Shown: in pieces, positions 23,501 to 34,900 of the stretch
How positions within the stretch are numbered: position 1 is the stretch's first letter
Layout: every line of letters begins with the position of its first letter
From: Eudorina sp. 2006-703-Eu-15
Taxonomy: Eukaryota > Chlorophyta > Chlorophyceae > Chlamydomonadales > Volvocaceae
NCBI GenBank assembly: GCA_003117195.1
Contig: BDSI01000060.1
Location: 304,001-368,000 of the forward strand
Direction of reading: 5' to 3'
Length of the DNA: 64,000 bases
Notes under the pieces: model-generated
What the model saw: only the letters and a program-made list of their open reading frames with translations
The model's database searches: none
What the model was told of the DNA's origin: nothing
Program-made: the position numbers and the translations under genes

Positions 23501-25137
23501 GTCCGCTACCGCCGCAGCAGCTGCTGGCGGTCTGGTCACAGGCGCGACTGCCGACACAGCGGCCGCGTCGGGTAAATCTTCCCAAGACTCACCTTCGACC
23601 TCGCCCTCGTCCTCACCCTCACGCTCATCCCCAGCGCTCTCGTCCCAAGCCTCCGGCACACTAGCGGCCGGAGGGGCCGTGACGCACGCCGCCGCCGCCG
23701 CCGCCGCCGCGGTTCCCACCGCGTTGACTGGTGGCACACCCACCAGCCCATGATCCGGTTTTGGGGGCTCCGGAACCCCGCTGGCAGCGGCGCCCCGCGG
23801 CGCCGCGGCCGCTGCCTCCGCCGCAGATGATGGCAAGGACGAGCCCGCCGCGACGGCCGCAGTCCCCGCACCGCCCGCCGGATCGGCCACGTCCGACGTT
23901 GCCGCTGCCGCTGCCGCCGCCGCCGCCGCCGCGGCCGTACGGTCCTTCGCGCCTTTCGGCGCCCTCGACCCTTTAGGCTGCTGCGCCTTACCCGCCTGTT
24001 TTGGCTGCGCTGCTGCCGCCGCCGCCGCCGCCGCCGTCGTGACCACCCTGGAGCAACGCGAGGTCCCTCCGGCATCTGCCGCAACCTCCGTACTGATTCC
24101 GGACGGCGGCGGCGGCGTTGCCGACGCCGCAGAATCGGATGCCGCAGCACCTATCGATGTCGTCGCCACTGCCTCGGCCGCCGCGGTCGAGGCCGACCCA
24201 ACGGCGTCCGATCCCGAGTCCCTCCTGCCCCTCGGCGGCCTCCCGCGGCCCCCAAGCGCCCTGGCAAACATGGCGACGCCGCCGCCCATGCCGCCGGCCC
24301 CGCCGCCCCGTGCCCTCGTGCCCGGTGACTGCTGGGCATTAGGAGCGCTGGTGGAAGCGTTAGCGCTGGCGCTGTTGCCGCTGTTGCTGTTGTTGCTGCT
24401 GCTGCCGCCCCCGGCATCGACGGTTCTGCTGGCCGCCGTGGCGCGATCAGCCGACGCGTCTGTGGGTCCTGAGCGGTTGGATATGGAACACAGGGCGGCG
24501 TTGGCAGCGGCGGCGGCTGGCGGCGGCGGCGGCGCGCTGGTTTCGGAGCATGAAGGTCTCTGGATGGTGTGCGGCTGGTCGCGCCGTTCGGCGGCGATGC
24601 CGGCAGCCTCAGGTGTGCTCAGGACCGCGCCGTTGCTGGCGGGTGGGACTGCCTCCGGGTGGCCGGGCCGCAGGGCCAGGACCCGTTCGAACATGCGCTG
24701 CGCCTCAGCGACCTCCCCCTGAAAATAAAGGGTTGCAGGGCGAAGTCTGGTGGAATGGCGTTCAGGGATGTCATGGATTTCACGTCTCTTGAGTGTCTAA
24801 AGGAGGTGCGGACCCAAATGCGTGCCCAGCCGTGGATGACTGGGCACGGTCACAGAAGTATCCATTTCTGAGGGATCGAAGGTATGGGCAACATCGCCCA
24901 TGCCGTCCTCAATTGTGCGAGGAGATCGACAGCGTTGACCAGCTGCTTCGGAAACGGTACGGCAGCCCAACCGAACTGGGGCCAGGTGCACCAATGCTTG
25001 GCACTGCGCACCTTATTTAGCTTTAACGCAGCCAAATCACTCATGACGGCGGCATAAGCGGGGTCGGTCTCCTGAAGCCCAGCAATGGCACGCTGAAGAC
25101 CCGCCTCATCGGTGCTGTCCGGAAACTCATGTGTCAT
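20506..25137 (-). CDS. TPR-containing protein with R3HCC1-like RNA-recognition region
   Basis: Exons: 25137-25012, 24718-23212, 22916-22830, 22548-22448, 22220-22145, 21774-21685, 21281-21154 and 20718-20506; phases close, 775 aa. Joining exons 1 and 2 creates a canonical TPR repeat (LAALKLNKGEVAEAQRMFER then VLALRPGHPEA, residues about 36-66). Exon 2 then encodes about 480 residues of Ala-, Gly- and Ser-rich low complexity. Exons 4-7 carry a region I recognise from R3HCC1/R3HCC1L proteins: THVVEVYGLSTEVRTCHL, IKWVDDHHALLVC, LFRLRPFAEASAVSKA and RPKTTAAVAKRLLSHALG. The C-terminus is basic and charged (RRQAAREARREREQK). Together this suggests an RNA-binding or mRNA-fate protein; an R3H motif itself was not found. 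The last exon's acceptor (GGCCAG before 20718) is the least certain junction. Confidence 0.75.
21377..21400 (-). repeat. Dispersed intronic element, intron 6 of the TPR-RRM gene
   Basis: The minus strand reads GGCTGTGTTTCTAAC followed by AAACCCCGGGC, a diverged sense copy of the element. A weaker partial copy lies in the next intron near 21082-21110. Confidence 0.45.
22680..22733 (-). repeat. Second dispersed motif, intron 3 of the TPR-RRM gene
   Basis: The minus strand reads GCTCTGGCAGCAGCGCAGT, TTGAAGTTGTCTA and then CCAATTTCCTATACCC. The first and last blocks recur identically at 30030-30076 in another gene. Confidence 0.75.
22802..22829 (-). repeat. Dispersed intronic element starting at a 5' splice site
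   Basis: Immediately after exon 3 of the TPR-RRM gene (last base 22830) the minus strand reads GTGTGTTTAGAGATGAGACC, so the element's first GT is the intron donor in the phase-closing model. Confidence 0.65.
23064..23196 (+). repeat. CCCCTA/CCCCAA hexamer array
   Basis: Roughly twenty mixed CCCCTA and CCCCAA hexamers lie in intron 2 of the TPR-RRM gene. It resembles degenerate telomere repeat but is internal and C-strand only; it is not the TTTTAGGG type expected for this algal group. Confidence 0.85.
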
Positions 25138-25987
25138 AATTTTCTTGGTATGTGTTAGGCTGTTCAGCAACAGACGGATATTTGGGTCGTCTGCACGGGC
25201 ACCCGTCGCACCGTAACGTATTGCTTGTCAAATCGAGAATAAATCAAAGGATCTTTACTTTTAAAACAAAGCCGGAAGGTCGGGGGCATGTGGCGCAGAT
25301 GAACGACATGCAGCAATGGTTCCAAAAAATCCACAATCGTGACACATTCTGCAGTCTCAGCCGCAGAGATGTGTAGCTAGGTGGATTCATGGTTAAATAC
25401 TCTTGCTCGCGATGGCAGATAACGATGTATGTTGGCCCTATGGATGCACGACCATCGCTTAGGTACCTCTTGTAAGAATCCTTTCGCGTTTGTTGTGCCC
25501 TGGCGTTTCATCCTTGCTTATTATACCTTCTAAGAGACCCTTCAAAACTGTGCACAGCCACCGCGCATACAAATCGCGCTTATGCTCGATAGCCTGTTTG
25601 GTTGGGACACAAACGTCTTTATCTGTCAAGATTTTTCGTGACGGACCATAACAACCATTGAGATAGACAGACATTTCACAGCGTTTGTCCTGCGGGGCTC
25701 CAAAGACACTGGAACTCTTTGGAACTCTGGAACTGTTCGCGGAACCAGCCTACGCTTCACGGTGGGCATGCAGCGCTGAAGACGATGACTGAATACCGGG
25801 CTGAATGCATGCTTCTACACTCTAGTTCGATGCGTGCTTGGGATTCAAGTCTGGCATATTTTTGCGCCGTTGGTCAGGCGGAAGCGGCAAGCCAATTTGT
25901 CGCGATCACCTGCCAAATGCAGGGAAGTTTTGCCTTGACGGTCCTTCGGAAGCCCCCTAGAGGGGCTGACAGGACGCCCGGGGTCCG
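25138..25987. promoter_or_regulatory. Divergent intergenic region, TPR-RRM (-) / PB1-zinc finger (+)
   Basis: 850 bases separate the two ATGs. It is markedly less GC-rich than both genes and has no convincing frame. It should contain both promoters; no specific element is claimed. Confidence 0.5.
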
Positions 25988-28900
25988 ATGGCGACAGTCC
26001 TAATTCAACATGGAGATGTTGGGCCAGACGGGACACCGCCACCGCGGGCGTACTTTCAGCTCATCGAGGTAATCGCCCCATCATTATCTGCAGAAAAGCA
26101 CGCGCCGGTGCCTCGCGGGGCGCCGGGACAACGCTCGTTGTTACTTCATGGCTGCGGCAGTTCAAAGTATCGCAGCGGCGGCATTCCCTGGATAAAATCT
26201 CACGAAAATCCGGCAGTAGCCCGAGGCAGCAAGGTCCGCACCCCAGTGCGGCCGATGCAGCGTCTCCCCGAGAGGGGTTCAGCGCGGATAACACCCAACA
26301 GCTGGGGCCATGACTGGTGGCGTCCTGACTGCATCCTCATCCGTGCCCCCATCGTCTGTGGCGGCAAGTTTACTTGGATCCCTCAATTGCGGGGCCCCGC
26401 GGGTAACAGGGCCAACCTAGCTGTTTGGCGTTATCCTTGCCTCATGTCGACTCACTTGGTTGTCAGTGCGCGGCCGCGTGTTTGCCTACATCTGGATCAA
26501 TCTTTCCCTCACCTCCCACCCGCGCCCATCTCCCGGTTCGCCGCCCTGTCCCCTGCCGCGCCTTCCTTCCCCCCGTCCCCGTACCAATTTCTTATAACCC
26601 CCCGTCCCCTGCCGCGCCTCCCACCCCGCTCAGGGCAAGCTTCACATGCCCACCATCCGGGACTACTTCCGCCTGGCCAATGTGGCCCTGGACGGAGTGG
26701 TCTACCCCACCGGCCCGGACGGCTTCACGTTCAGCACCTTTGCGGCGAACATGCACGTGCGGGTCACGGGCGACCCCCTTCCCGGTGAGCGGGCCGCGGA
26801 AGCGGACGGAACGGGGGCGGGTGCGGGGGTTCTCGGGGAGAACGGGCCTAAAGGTGGGCCCGTGGCGATGGGGCTAGAGCGGGGATGGGGTCCACCCTAG
26901 AACAACGGGACGGGTGCGGTCCGCACGCCGTATTGTGGACCGGCACGGACTGGGATGGGGACGGGGACGAGGGTGTAGCCCTTGTGTCCTGCTGATGCTC
27001 TGTCGGTGCGTTGAGTCACGGGGTCGGAACTGATGACCGAAAAGCGCGGGACATGCGCTCTCGCCAGGTGTTTCACGGCAAATGGACCCTGGCGGCCGGG
27101 GGCCGTCTTGGAGCCGGGGACGGGGATATGCATGACGGCGCGATGCGCCGGTACCGGTGCGGACAGCATCGGGTTGGGGGTTGGTTCGATGCAGTTTCGG
27201 GCGCCGTGGCTGCGCCCTCTGCCGAGGGGTAGGGTTGGAAGGCCAGGGGAGGGGAACCCATATGGGCACCCGGGGGACGGGCGGCGTGACAGGGCTTCGG
27301 CGCTGCGTTGAACGTATCCGCCATCTCTCCGCCGCACCAGTCCCTTTCAACTCACAAGCCAAACTCCGTAACACGGCCACTGTATGGCTCCCTTGTCTTG
27401 ACCGTTGTGATGGTGGTGGTGGCGATTATGGCGGCCCCCATCATGTCAATCCTGTCCTGCCCCTGTCGTACGGTACTGCCAGGCGGGCCTCGTCTCACAC
27501 GTGTCCTGCTGATTCGGACGGGGGAGGTGTACAGCGACGCGGACCAGCCGGGCGGCAAGCGGAAGGTCACGCAGGTGGGTGGAGCCGGATCTGCGGTTGG
27601 CTGGCGGTTGCGAGCAAGGGATGTGCCCGGCGCAGCTCGAGGGAGGGGCTTGGTTCGTGAATAGGTGGGTGGGGCAGCGCGGTAGGCGTATCGAGCAGCG
27701 GAGAGCCCGTGGGGTGTTGGGTGCATGGCGGTGGGGTGGGTATCAGGGAAGCGGTGGAGATAGGTTCTGCCGGTCAGGGACCGTGCGACCTGGCTTGCCT
27801 GCATCGACCCAGATCGGCAGCGGCTCGCGGGGCTGACCAGCCGAACTGCAGGCCCACGGGTGGAGGGGTCGCCGGGCCGTGGTCCCGACCGTCCCGTGGT
27901 TGAAGATGAAAACTGCCCAGACACATCCGGCCCGGCGGCAAATACTCTCGTTGGTGCTTACCGACGGTGATTGCCGTACCCTGGTGGTGTACGCGGGCTA
28001 TGCTGCGGGCGTTCTCGTATTATTGTTACGCACGTTTGATCGGCGGGTACAGCGGGTACAGCGACATGATGGGATCCTCCGCAGCGCGGTGTTATGTCCC
28101 TCGATGCTTCCAGGGAGCTTGGGTTTGTGCCATCAGGCACTGAGTAAAGCACTATCCCGGGATTGTCCCCCGAGCGTTAACCATCCGCGGGTTGGGTCGC
28201 ATTCGCGTTAGCGCTGCCCTCTGCACGCTTGCAGACCCTTTGCCCATGCGGACCCTTGGAGTGCCCCACCCCCTGGCATCCAATCCGTTCGTGGCAGCGC
28301 ATACGGTACCAGGGCCTTGCGGCCCTGCCAGCCCGTGCCTGTCATCCACGGCAGCACAGCTGCTGCTTGCGACCCTAACCGCCCTTGCGTCGCTGCCGTA
28401 ACCCCCTCGCTGCCTCCAGATGGAGGAGAACTTGGGACTGTGGACGCTGCCGCCGCCCGAGGCGCAGCCGCGGACCCTGCAGGAGCTGGCCTCGGCGCTG
28501 CGATCGTACCTCCAGGTACGAAGACCCGCCCTCTGGGATCCCCTCGAAGACCGAAGTTGGGGTCTTCCAGGTGGGCGCTTTCCCCAGGGTTTGGTCTGCG
28601 TCGCTCGTCTAGGGTTTTAGCTTCGGGACCCGGGTTGGTGTGCTTGCGCTCTCCACGGGGCAGATCGTTCGGGCGGAATATCTGTCTGCCTGGTGCCGGC
28701 TTGCCCTGCTCTGCGCCGCCAGTCTGGGATTTCGGGTTCGGTTGCCTCTTGCCTGTGTGGTTTGGGTCCGCAACGCCACGAGGCACGTGTCGTCCGCCTT
28801 GGGGTCAGCGCTGGAGGGCAGGGGCAGTTGGGTGGGTTTGTGTGGTGAGGTGTGGTGTGGTGTGCACTTTTGCACGCTTGAGTGGCGTTGTCACGGGGTC

Positions 28901-31900
28901 GTTGCGGGAGAGGGTGCTGGAGGGACATTCTATAGCTTTGGGAGATGTCGCTGGCCTTCCCCGCAGCCTTGCGCCTAGCCCTTTCTCCGCCGGATTCTTG
29001 CCCTGGCAATGGGCGCAGCTCATCATGCCTGCCCAGTCGCTACATCCCCCGTCACACATTCTGAGTATTTCTGGGTGTGCCCGGGTTCGTTTCTGGGCTT
29101 GGTTTTCCTTTTTTAGTATCCCCCGACACCCTCGACCTCTATCCCTCACCTTGACGTGCAGATCGAGCACAGCATCACGTGGTTGTTCAAGTACCGCTAC
29201 CAGAACGAGCTGGTGCCCATCGTCAGCGACTCGGCGCTGGCGGGGGCGTTCGATTACTTCAGGTGGGTGCTGAACATTAATGTTGAACAACCCCAACCCA
29301 GAAACGAACGCGGGCACATCCAAAGTACTTGGAATAGGTTCGTGTAGAAGTACCTGCAAGGCGACGGAAAATAAGGGCGCGCGGCGACGTGTGGGGGCGC
29401 GACCGCGCTGCCGCCGCCAAGTGCAACAGCGCGCAACGTGCGCAGGGAACCGGACCCAAATCGGTTAAACAGGTACTTGGCCGGCCTGAGTCAGACGAGG
29501 TGGAGCTGAGGGTGGGGGGCTAGGGTAGGGGGAGTGCAGAACCCAACCTCTGAGGTCCCAGGTGTGCCCCCTGAGCTGGGATGACAGCTCCACCTCGTCT
29601 GCAGGCGACCTGCAGGAAGCCAGGCAGCAACCTGGCAGTGGGTGGCGAGGGGCCCGGGGCTGAGGAGGAAAGCCAGCCGCAAGCGGCATGCGTGGGGAAG
29701 CGACCGACTGACCTGCGCCTGTGGGTCCGTGCGGCTTGACATCACTCCCCTCACGTTCTCTGGGGGGAGCGGTTCCCCTGATCTTCCGGTTGCGGGGAGG
29801 GGGCGGCGAAGTTGCCCTCTGGTTTTCCTGTTTTCAAAGGGACCCAGGGCGCCAGGGATGTTCTGGTCCTACAGATGGAGGGGAGTGGTAGATGTAAGGG
29901 GCTGAACTGGGGTGCCCAGCGCAGGGGCTCACCATCGGCCTCCACGCGCTCTGCGCCGCGGGCCCTACCCGGCGTCTCGGTCCCGGCCCCCTGAGACCCT
30001 GCTACAGACCACTCTTCACCTGACCTTTGCTCTGGCAGCAGCGCAGTATGATAACGCCCACCAATTTCCTATACCCTCGTGGCGGGGGGCTCCGCAGGGC
30101 CCAAGCCGCGCAGGGCGGCGATGACGAGCTGGGTGCCAACCAGCAGTGCCGCCTCTACCTGTACACCCTCAGCGAGGAGATGGCGCCGCGGGACATCATC
30201 AGGGCCAGGATAGAAGGTAGGGGGGCGGCGCGGCTGCCTTTTGGTCCTGACTGGCCCAAGGTCGGCGGGGGCCCCGGGGGGAAATAATGGGTATGGGGAC
30301 ATCATTCGGGCAGGATAGAAGGTAGGGGACGTGACCCCGGGGGGTAATAGGAAATTGGTAGACATTTCAAACTGCCCCGGGGCCCCGGGGGGGATAGTGG
30401 CAGGTCGTTGCCAGGAGCGGCACCCATATGAGAATACAGGGCTTGAGGCCCGCATCGGAAGTGCGAAAGGGCGGACATGGGCGCGTCAGGGCAGCGAGGC
30501 ATGGGAGAGTGGGAGGAAGGGGAGCGAAGTGCATATGGTGCTGCTGCAGGTGGCGTCTCGGCGGGTTGGTGTTGGCGCTGCCCCCAGGACACACGTTTCC
30601 GTGGGCGCGGTGGGGTCACCGGCGCCGGGAGGAGTGTGCTTAGGAAAAGAACCCGCCCCAACCCAGCCCAGTTACCCCGGGAGTGTGCATATGCATACGA
30701 GTGTACCGGCGGCGAAGACCCGCCCAAAGGAGGGACTCCCGTAGGGACATGGTAGCCCCCGTACACCCCTGCAGCAATTTCTTTTCTCTTCTCATTTCAA
30801 CCCCAGCAGGAATCCCAATCCCGACAACTTGGTAACTCGCGCCCAATACCTCTCCCCCCATGTACCCAAATTCGCGGCGCATCGCTGCCCATATCCTCTG
30901 CCGTTACCCCCCGCTCCGCTGACCCAAGGCATCTTGGACGCGGCCGCCGCGCACTCCCTGGGCCGCGAATCCAACACCGCCGCGGCCCAACCGCAGCAGC
31001 AGCAGCAGCAACAGCCCGTCTCTGCCCCGCCGTCGCTGCCCGCTTCCATCACGCTGCCCGGCGTCGAGGGTGGCGGCGCGGTGGCGCTGCTCAGCAGCCA
31101 CCAGCAGCACGCCGCCACGGCGGCGGCGGCGGCGCTGGCGGCGGCGGGTTTTCCGTACGGTCTGTCGTTGGCGACGCAACCGAGCGAGACAGTGCAGCAG
31201 GACGGCAGCGGCGGTGGCGGCTACGGCGGTCTGGGCGGCGGAGATTTGGACGGCGAGGATGGAGAGGAGGACGGTCTTGGGGAGGGCGGTGGACCGGTGA
31301 GAACGCTGTGAAGGGTTGTGAGGCGTGTGCGGTGGCTGTAAGGGGAATTAGGGCGGAAAATCAAGCGCAGGACTGCCCAGGAGGTAAGGGTGGTTCGGAT
31401 GGGTGGGTTTGTGTTCCAGAAGGAAGGGGGATCGGCGGGGGGTGAGTGAACGGAAGGAAAGACATCGGGGGGCGCACGCAGGCGGACGTGCTGCCAAGCT
31501 GCTACGGAAGTCGGGCCAGTCCTGGTCCATGGGAGACAAGTCCTGGTCTGTGGGACACAAGCAACGCGACATGCATGCATGCTGGGGAACCCAGGGAACG
31601 GATGGCGGCATCGGGAGAGGTGGTCGTGAAGGGCCTGGCGGGGGGCGGGCACGTGGCCCCTAGCAAGGCAGCATATGGGCCCTATGCAGCCACGACCCGC
31701 CTGGGCCGGGGCAGGGATCTGCCCCCCCCCTGGATGCGCCACTGATCCATCCTTGATGCACCACCGTCCGATTGCTCTGGGCAGCCTCCACTCCGCGTAT
31801 ACACCCACCAGAAAATGGTCCCGGTCGGGGCGAGCGGAGACCGCGGAGACCCGTAAGGGACGAACTTACGGGTATCCAAACGCACATGTTTGTCTGTCTG

Positions 31901-34900
31901 TCTATGTCTGTTTGTCTGACCGTCTGTCTGTCTGTCTGTCTGTCTGGGCGTGAGACCCCAGATGACTTCGCTGCTGGGCATCCAGCGGCCCAGCGGCAGC
32001 GAGGGCATGGGGATGGGGATGGGCGGCCCCGGGGGGACGCAGATCAAGAAGGAGAGCAAGACGCGGCACGCAGACGGGCGGTGAGTAGCGTGGCAGGGGA
32101 CGGGCGTTGAACAGAAGGAATCAAAGCCAGAAGCATGACGGGGCAGGGACGTCAGCGCGTAATGGCTTCTGTTCTGGTGCACTCGATGGGCGCGATGATT
32201 GTGGGAGGGGCCGGGCAGCATGCGCACATGTGACAGCAGTCGGCGCACTCGGATGTAGGGCTGTAGCACAGGACTGTGGCGGGGCTGCTTCGACGCGGCT
32301 GGTTTGTGTGGTGTGGATTCATCGACCGTGCGCGCGGGTGTGTGTGTGGGGGGGGGGGCAACTCTGCGGCCTGCCTCGGAAGGCACTGCCACGCTGGCTG
32401 CTACCCGCTGCCGAGGACAATGCCGAGGACAGTACACCGATGACAATGCCGACGACAGTACACCGATGACAATGCCGACGACAATGCCCCCGCCCGCCCG
32501 CGCCCCTCCCACCGCTGCAGCTTCAAGAACGAGTCCCAGCACAACAAGAAGATGGCGGACATGAGCCGCAAGATTGCCGAGCTGTTCGACGGGCAGATCG
32601 TCAACATGGTTGAGGTGGGTTGGGGGTTGGGAGGAAAATAAAGAGAAGAAAGAACCAAACCCGGATGCCAACCCGGAGCGACGGGGGTATAGGAGCTTGG
32701 TGGGCCTGCCCCGCCCTGCAACACCGCGCTGCGCTCCGCTCCCACTTTCTGGTGGTCCCTCCCACTCACCCCTCCGCGCCTGCCCCGCCCGCCACACCGC
32801 CCTGCCCTCGCCCCCACCTCCCGGTTGTCCCGCTTGCAGGTGGCCGACCACAAGAAGATCATGTGCCTGCTGTGCAACCACGCCTGCACCGCCTACTCGG
32901 CCTACCACACCGACTGCGTCCGGAAGCACTTCCTGCGCCACCACGAGAACATGCTGCGGGACCGGGGTGTGGACGTGGCCAGGTGGCGCAAGGAGTACGA
33001 AGTGTCACAAAAGTGGGTCGGGTCGGGTGCGCTATTGGGGCCAAGGGGCAAGTGCAGGTCTAAGGCCCGGGGTGTGTGGGTATGTACACGAAAATTGAGC
33101 CGCGAGAAACCCATGTGGGTGTGTGGGTGCCTAGGAGCGGAGCTCCGAGGTGGGATCGAGCGTTACGAGTGTATTGGGGGATGAACGTGCAGCTGCACGG
33201 GGGGCGCTGAACGCGGCATGTGCGCGGGTGGGAGAAACGTTGCACCGTAAGACAGGGACAGTTCGTAACAGCGACGGCATGGTGTGTTCTTCTGGGTATG
33301 CAGAGCTTGTTGCCAATTAGGTTGCAATTCCACTCCACCACTGCGGCAACGTTAAGGACACGACACACGTCCATCCCGCCCGCCCCGCGCCCGTTCCCCC
33401 TCCGCCCGGCCGCCCGGCTGGCTAGCGGTGTCGGTGGCAGTGTCGGTGGCGAACTCCGTATTCGTTTTCGCTCTCCCCCTATTGTACAACACCGTGTGCG
33501 GCACCGGGGGGGGCACACGCAGCGTCACGTGAATCCAATCCACCCCCTCTCCTGCGACTGGCGGCTGCGTCCGTTTGGCCCTCCTTCCTGCTCTACACTG
33601 CTGCAGGGTGAAGCGGCAGCAGCAGCAGAACCAGCAGCAGGGCGACCAGGCGCCGGGCGCGGTGCCGCTGATGCAGCCGGTGGCGGTGCCGTCGGGCCAC
33701 ATGCAGACGGTGACGGTGGGCAACCTGCTGGCGGCTGGGGCGCCCGGCGGCGGTCTGCAGCAGCTGGCGCTGCCGGCGGGGCTGCTGTTCAACGGGCTGA
33801 ATGTGCTGCAGGGCGCGGCGGGAGGCGGCGGCGGCGGCGAGGGGGACAACGCGCAAAGAAGCTTGCAGGTAATGGCCCCGGCGTCTGCTGCTGCGCCCGT
33901 TGCCGCGCCTGCTGCTGCCACTGACTGCTGCGGATCGGGGGGGGACTGGTACACGGGTCCTGTTGCTTGCGACGGTGAGCTGACCCGTGGGTCAGCCCGG
34001 ATGGAGCCCGACCCTTCGGCCGCAGCTGCAAGCAGCGAAAACACACAGCTGGGAATCGGCCTGCTGCCACCGCCGCGTCCCTCCCCTGAGACTGCCTCAC
34101 TCGTATGCCGCGTTTAATATGACGCGTGTGCGTCGTGTTTACGGTACACGTCTGCCACTACATTGACATCGGGCTTATCGTTCGCGCGACCCGTCTTCTT
34201 CACATGGCAAACCCAGTCGGTTCGAGACCAAGGCCATGTTTCTCCTCACCGCGCGACCTTTCCCCGTGTCCCCGTGCCTGGCTCTGCGCCATCCCACTGA
34301 CCGCAATCATCCCGTCGATCAAATCCCACCACCCTCGCCCCCTTTGACCCGCAGGCGCAGCTGCTCTCCCTCGCGGGTGTGCACGTACCCATTGAGCTGC
34401 AGCTGCCGGTGCTGACGCAGCACGGGGGCGGCAGCGGCAACGGCTCCTCCTCCTCCGGGGCCCAGCAGCCGGGCGGGGTCATGCCGACGGTGTCGGCGCT
34501 GCTGCTGCAGGTACGTGCACGGCACCGCGCCGTGCCGTATCCACTTACCCTCGTGGGCAGCTCGGTGCGAGGAGGTCCGGCGCAGCGCGTGTTTGTCTCT
34601 CTCACTCTCTCACTCTCTTTCTCTCCCTCTCTGATATCTCTCTCTGTCTGAGTCAGCCGCCGCGGTCCATCCCTCAGCGCCTGACGTCCTGGGGGCTTCA
34701 GTCTCCAGCTGGCATCGATAGCTTTGCCACGACTCTAGATCGGGGCGGCGACGGCGCTGCTCCACCTCACCTCAACCCCACGGCCCCACGCCTTGTGCCC
34801 CCTTCGCCTGTCCCATGCGCACCCACATCCCATGCGCACCCCGCTCCACACACATCCCACGCACCCCGGCCCCCTCCCCTCAGGCCCAGAACGTGTCTCA

